NCBI RefSeq assembly: GCF_001690985.1
Contig: NZ_MAJS01000012.1
Location: forward strand, 29,746-93,745
Direction: 5' to 3'
From: Aliivibrio sp. 1S175
GTDB taxonomy: Bacteria > Pseudomonadota > Gammaproteobacteria > Enterobacterales > Vibrionaceae
DNA length: 64,000 bases
The notes beneath the pieces are model-generated. The model was not told the DNA's origin. It worked only from the letters and a program-made list of their open reading frames with translations, and did no database searches. The stretch's first letter is position 1. Every line of letters starts with the position of its first letter. Positions 63,377 through 64,000 of this stretch are shown here, in pieces. A program made the position numbers and the translations under genes.

Positions 63377-63565
63377 TTAATTCATTAACTTAGCAGAAGG
63401 CTGACAAGTCTCACATCGCCAAGTGCATTTTTGTTGTCCAAAACCCGCTTTTATCCACGCCATCGTTACGCTAGTTGATGGATTACAAAAAGCCTCTTTA
63501 TTACATAGGCTGCAGGTTTTCCATTGAGACGGTTCTTGCTGCTTTTGAGTTTGTGCTATGTGCAT
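63377..63565 (-). CDS. Small Cys-rich (zinc-ribbon-like) hypothetical protein
   Basis: A 62-aa protein with Cys pairs CSLC and CTWRCETC and a further Cys in AFCNPS, an arrangement suited to binding one zinc ion. There is no signal peptide or membrane segment. I start at the ATG at 63565, 7 nt after GAGG; the frame is open 22 codons further upstream without an SD. I do not recognise a named family. It precedes xthA by 89 bp on the same strand, but a functional link to DNA repair is only a possibility. Confidence 0.65.
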   Translation of the reverse strand: MHIAQTQKQQEPSQWKTCSLCNKEAFCNPSTSVTMAWIKAGFGQQKCTWRCETCQPSAKLMN

Positions 63566-63672
63566 TTTAATGCCTCTATTTATATTATCGAAAAACAAAG
63601 TTACTGTATATTTGAACAGTGGTTTTGGCAAGTAATAAAAAGAGGAAATTCGACGTTTTATTTCTTACAGAC

Positions 63673-63708
63673 ACAAAAAAAGCCAACTCATTTCTGAATT
63701 GGCTTTTC
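63673..63708 (-). terminator. Terminator of the tRNA-Tyr array
   Basis: On the minus strand AAAGCCAATTCA and TGAGTTGGCTTT, with one G-T pair, are followed by a run of Ts, 22 bp after the last tRNA-Tyr. Confidence 0.88.
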
Positions 63709-63729
63709 GATCTCTTACGAGATAAATAA

Positions 63730-63813
<84 letters not shown>

Positions 63814-63898
63814 AACGGGGATTTTTATACTTAACTAACTCGTTTCCCAACGGAGCAATCAAGTTATCTTATTCGTTAATAACGACTAAGAAGAATAA

Positions 63899-63982
<84 letters not shown>

Positions 63983-64000
63983 AACGGGGATTTTTATACT

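Overview
This window is ordinary core chromosome from an AT-rich gammaproteobacterium of the Vibrionaceae, most likely Aliivibrio (Vibrio) fischeri or a close relative. The evidence is the fused diaminobutyrate aminotransferase/decarboxylase with carboxynorspermidine dehydrogenase and nspC (the Vibrio norspermidine route), a secreted multidomain chitinase, a GacA/VarA-UvrC-PgsA cluster, torT/torS, and consistently low G+C. The species call is inference from protein similarity I recognise; no search was run.

Layout. 1-3550: the 3' end of polB, then gacA-uvrC-pgsA. 3780-4890: a tRNA cluster (Cys, then two near-identical Gly-Leu units, then a third Gly), its terminator, and a broken tRNA-Gly with a second copy of that terminator. 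4890-5413: a gene-free stretch rich in stem-loops. 5414-10725: the norspermidine operon. 10767-21511: yccS, helD, mgsA, torT/torS and a chemoreceptor. 21592-26654: a DUF2057 protein, a small outer-membrane barrel, and pstSCAB behind a four-unit Pho box. 26928-29090: a leader peptide and a diguanylate cyclase with three GAF-like units. 29150-40612: moeA-moeB, folE, cls, an SNF transporter, an EAL-HDOD protein with ychJ, ppiB-lpxH, cysS and tdk. 40699-49477: chitinase and, divergently, oppABCDF. 49767-57657: a second chemoreceptor, roxA, and focA-pflB-pflA. 58182-61383: a basic amino-acid ABC importer. 61488-63565: an unrecognised 39-aa membrane protein, grxB, xthA and a 62-residue Cys-rich protein. 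63730-64000: a tRNA-Tyr array that runs out of the window.

The genes suit a facultatively anaerobic marine bacterium that degrades chitin, takes up peptides, ferments through formate, senses TMAO and uses c-di-GMP. No prophage, transposon, CRISPR array or defence island is visible. The less expected signals are in small or non-coding DNA: the tRNA-Gly scar; the stem-loop region before the norspermidine operon; the SD-masking inverted repeat at the DUF2057 gene; the leader peptide before the diguanylate cyclase; the three 20-bp tandem repeats before pflB; and the isolated 39-aa ORF.
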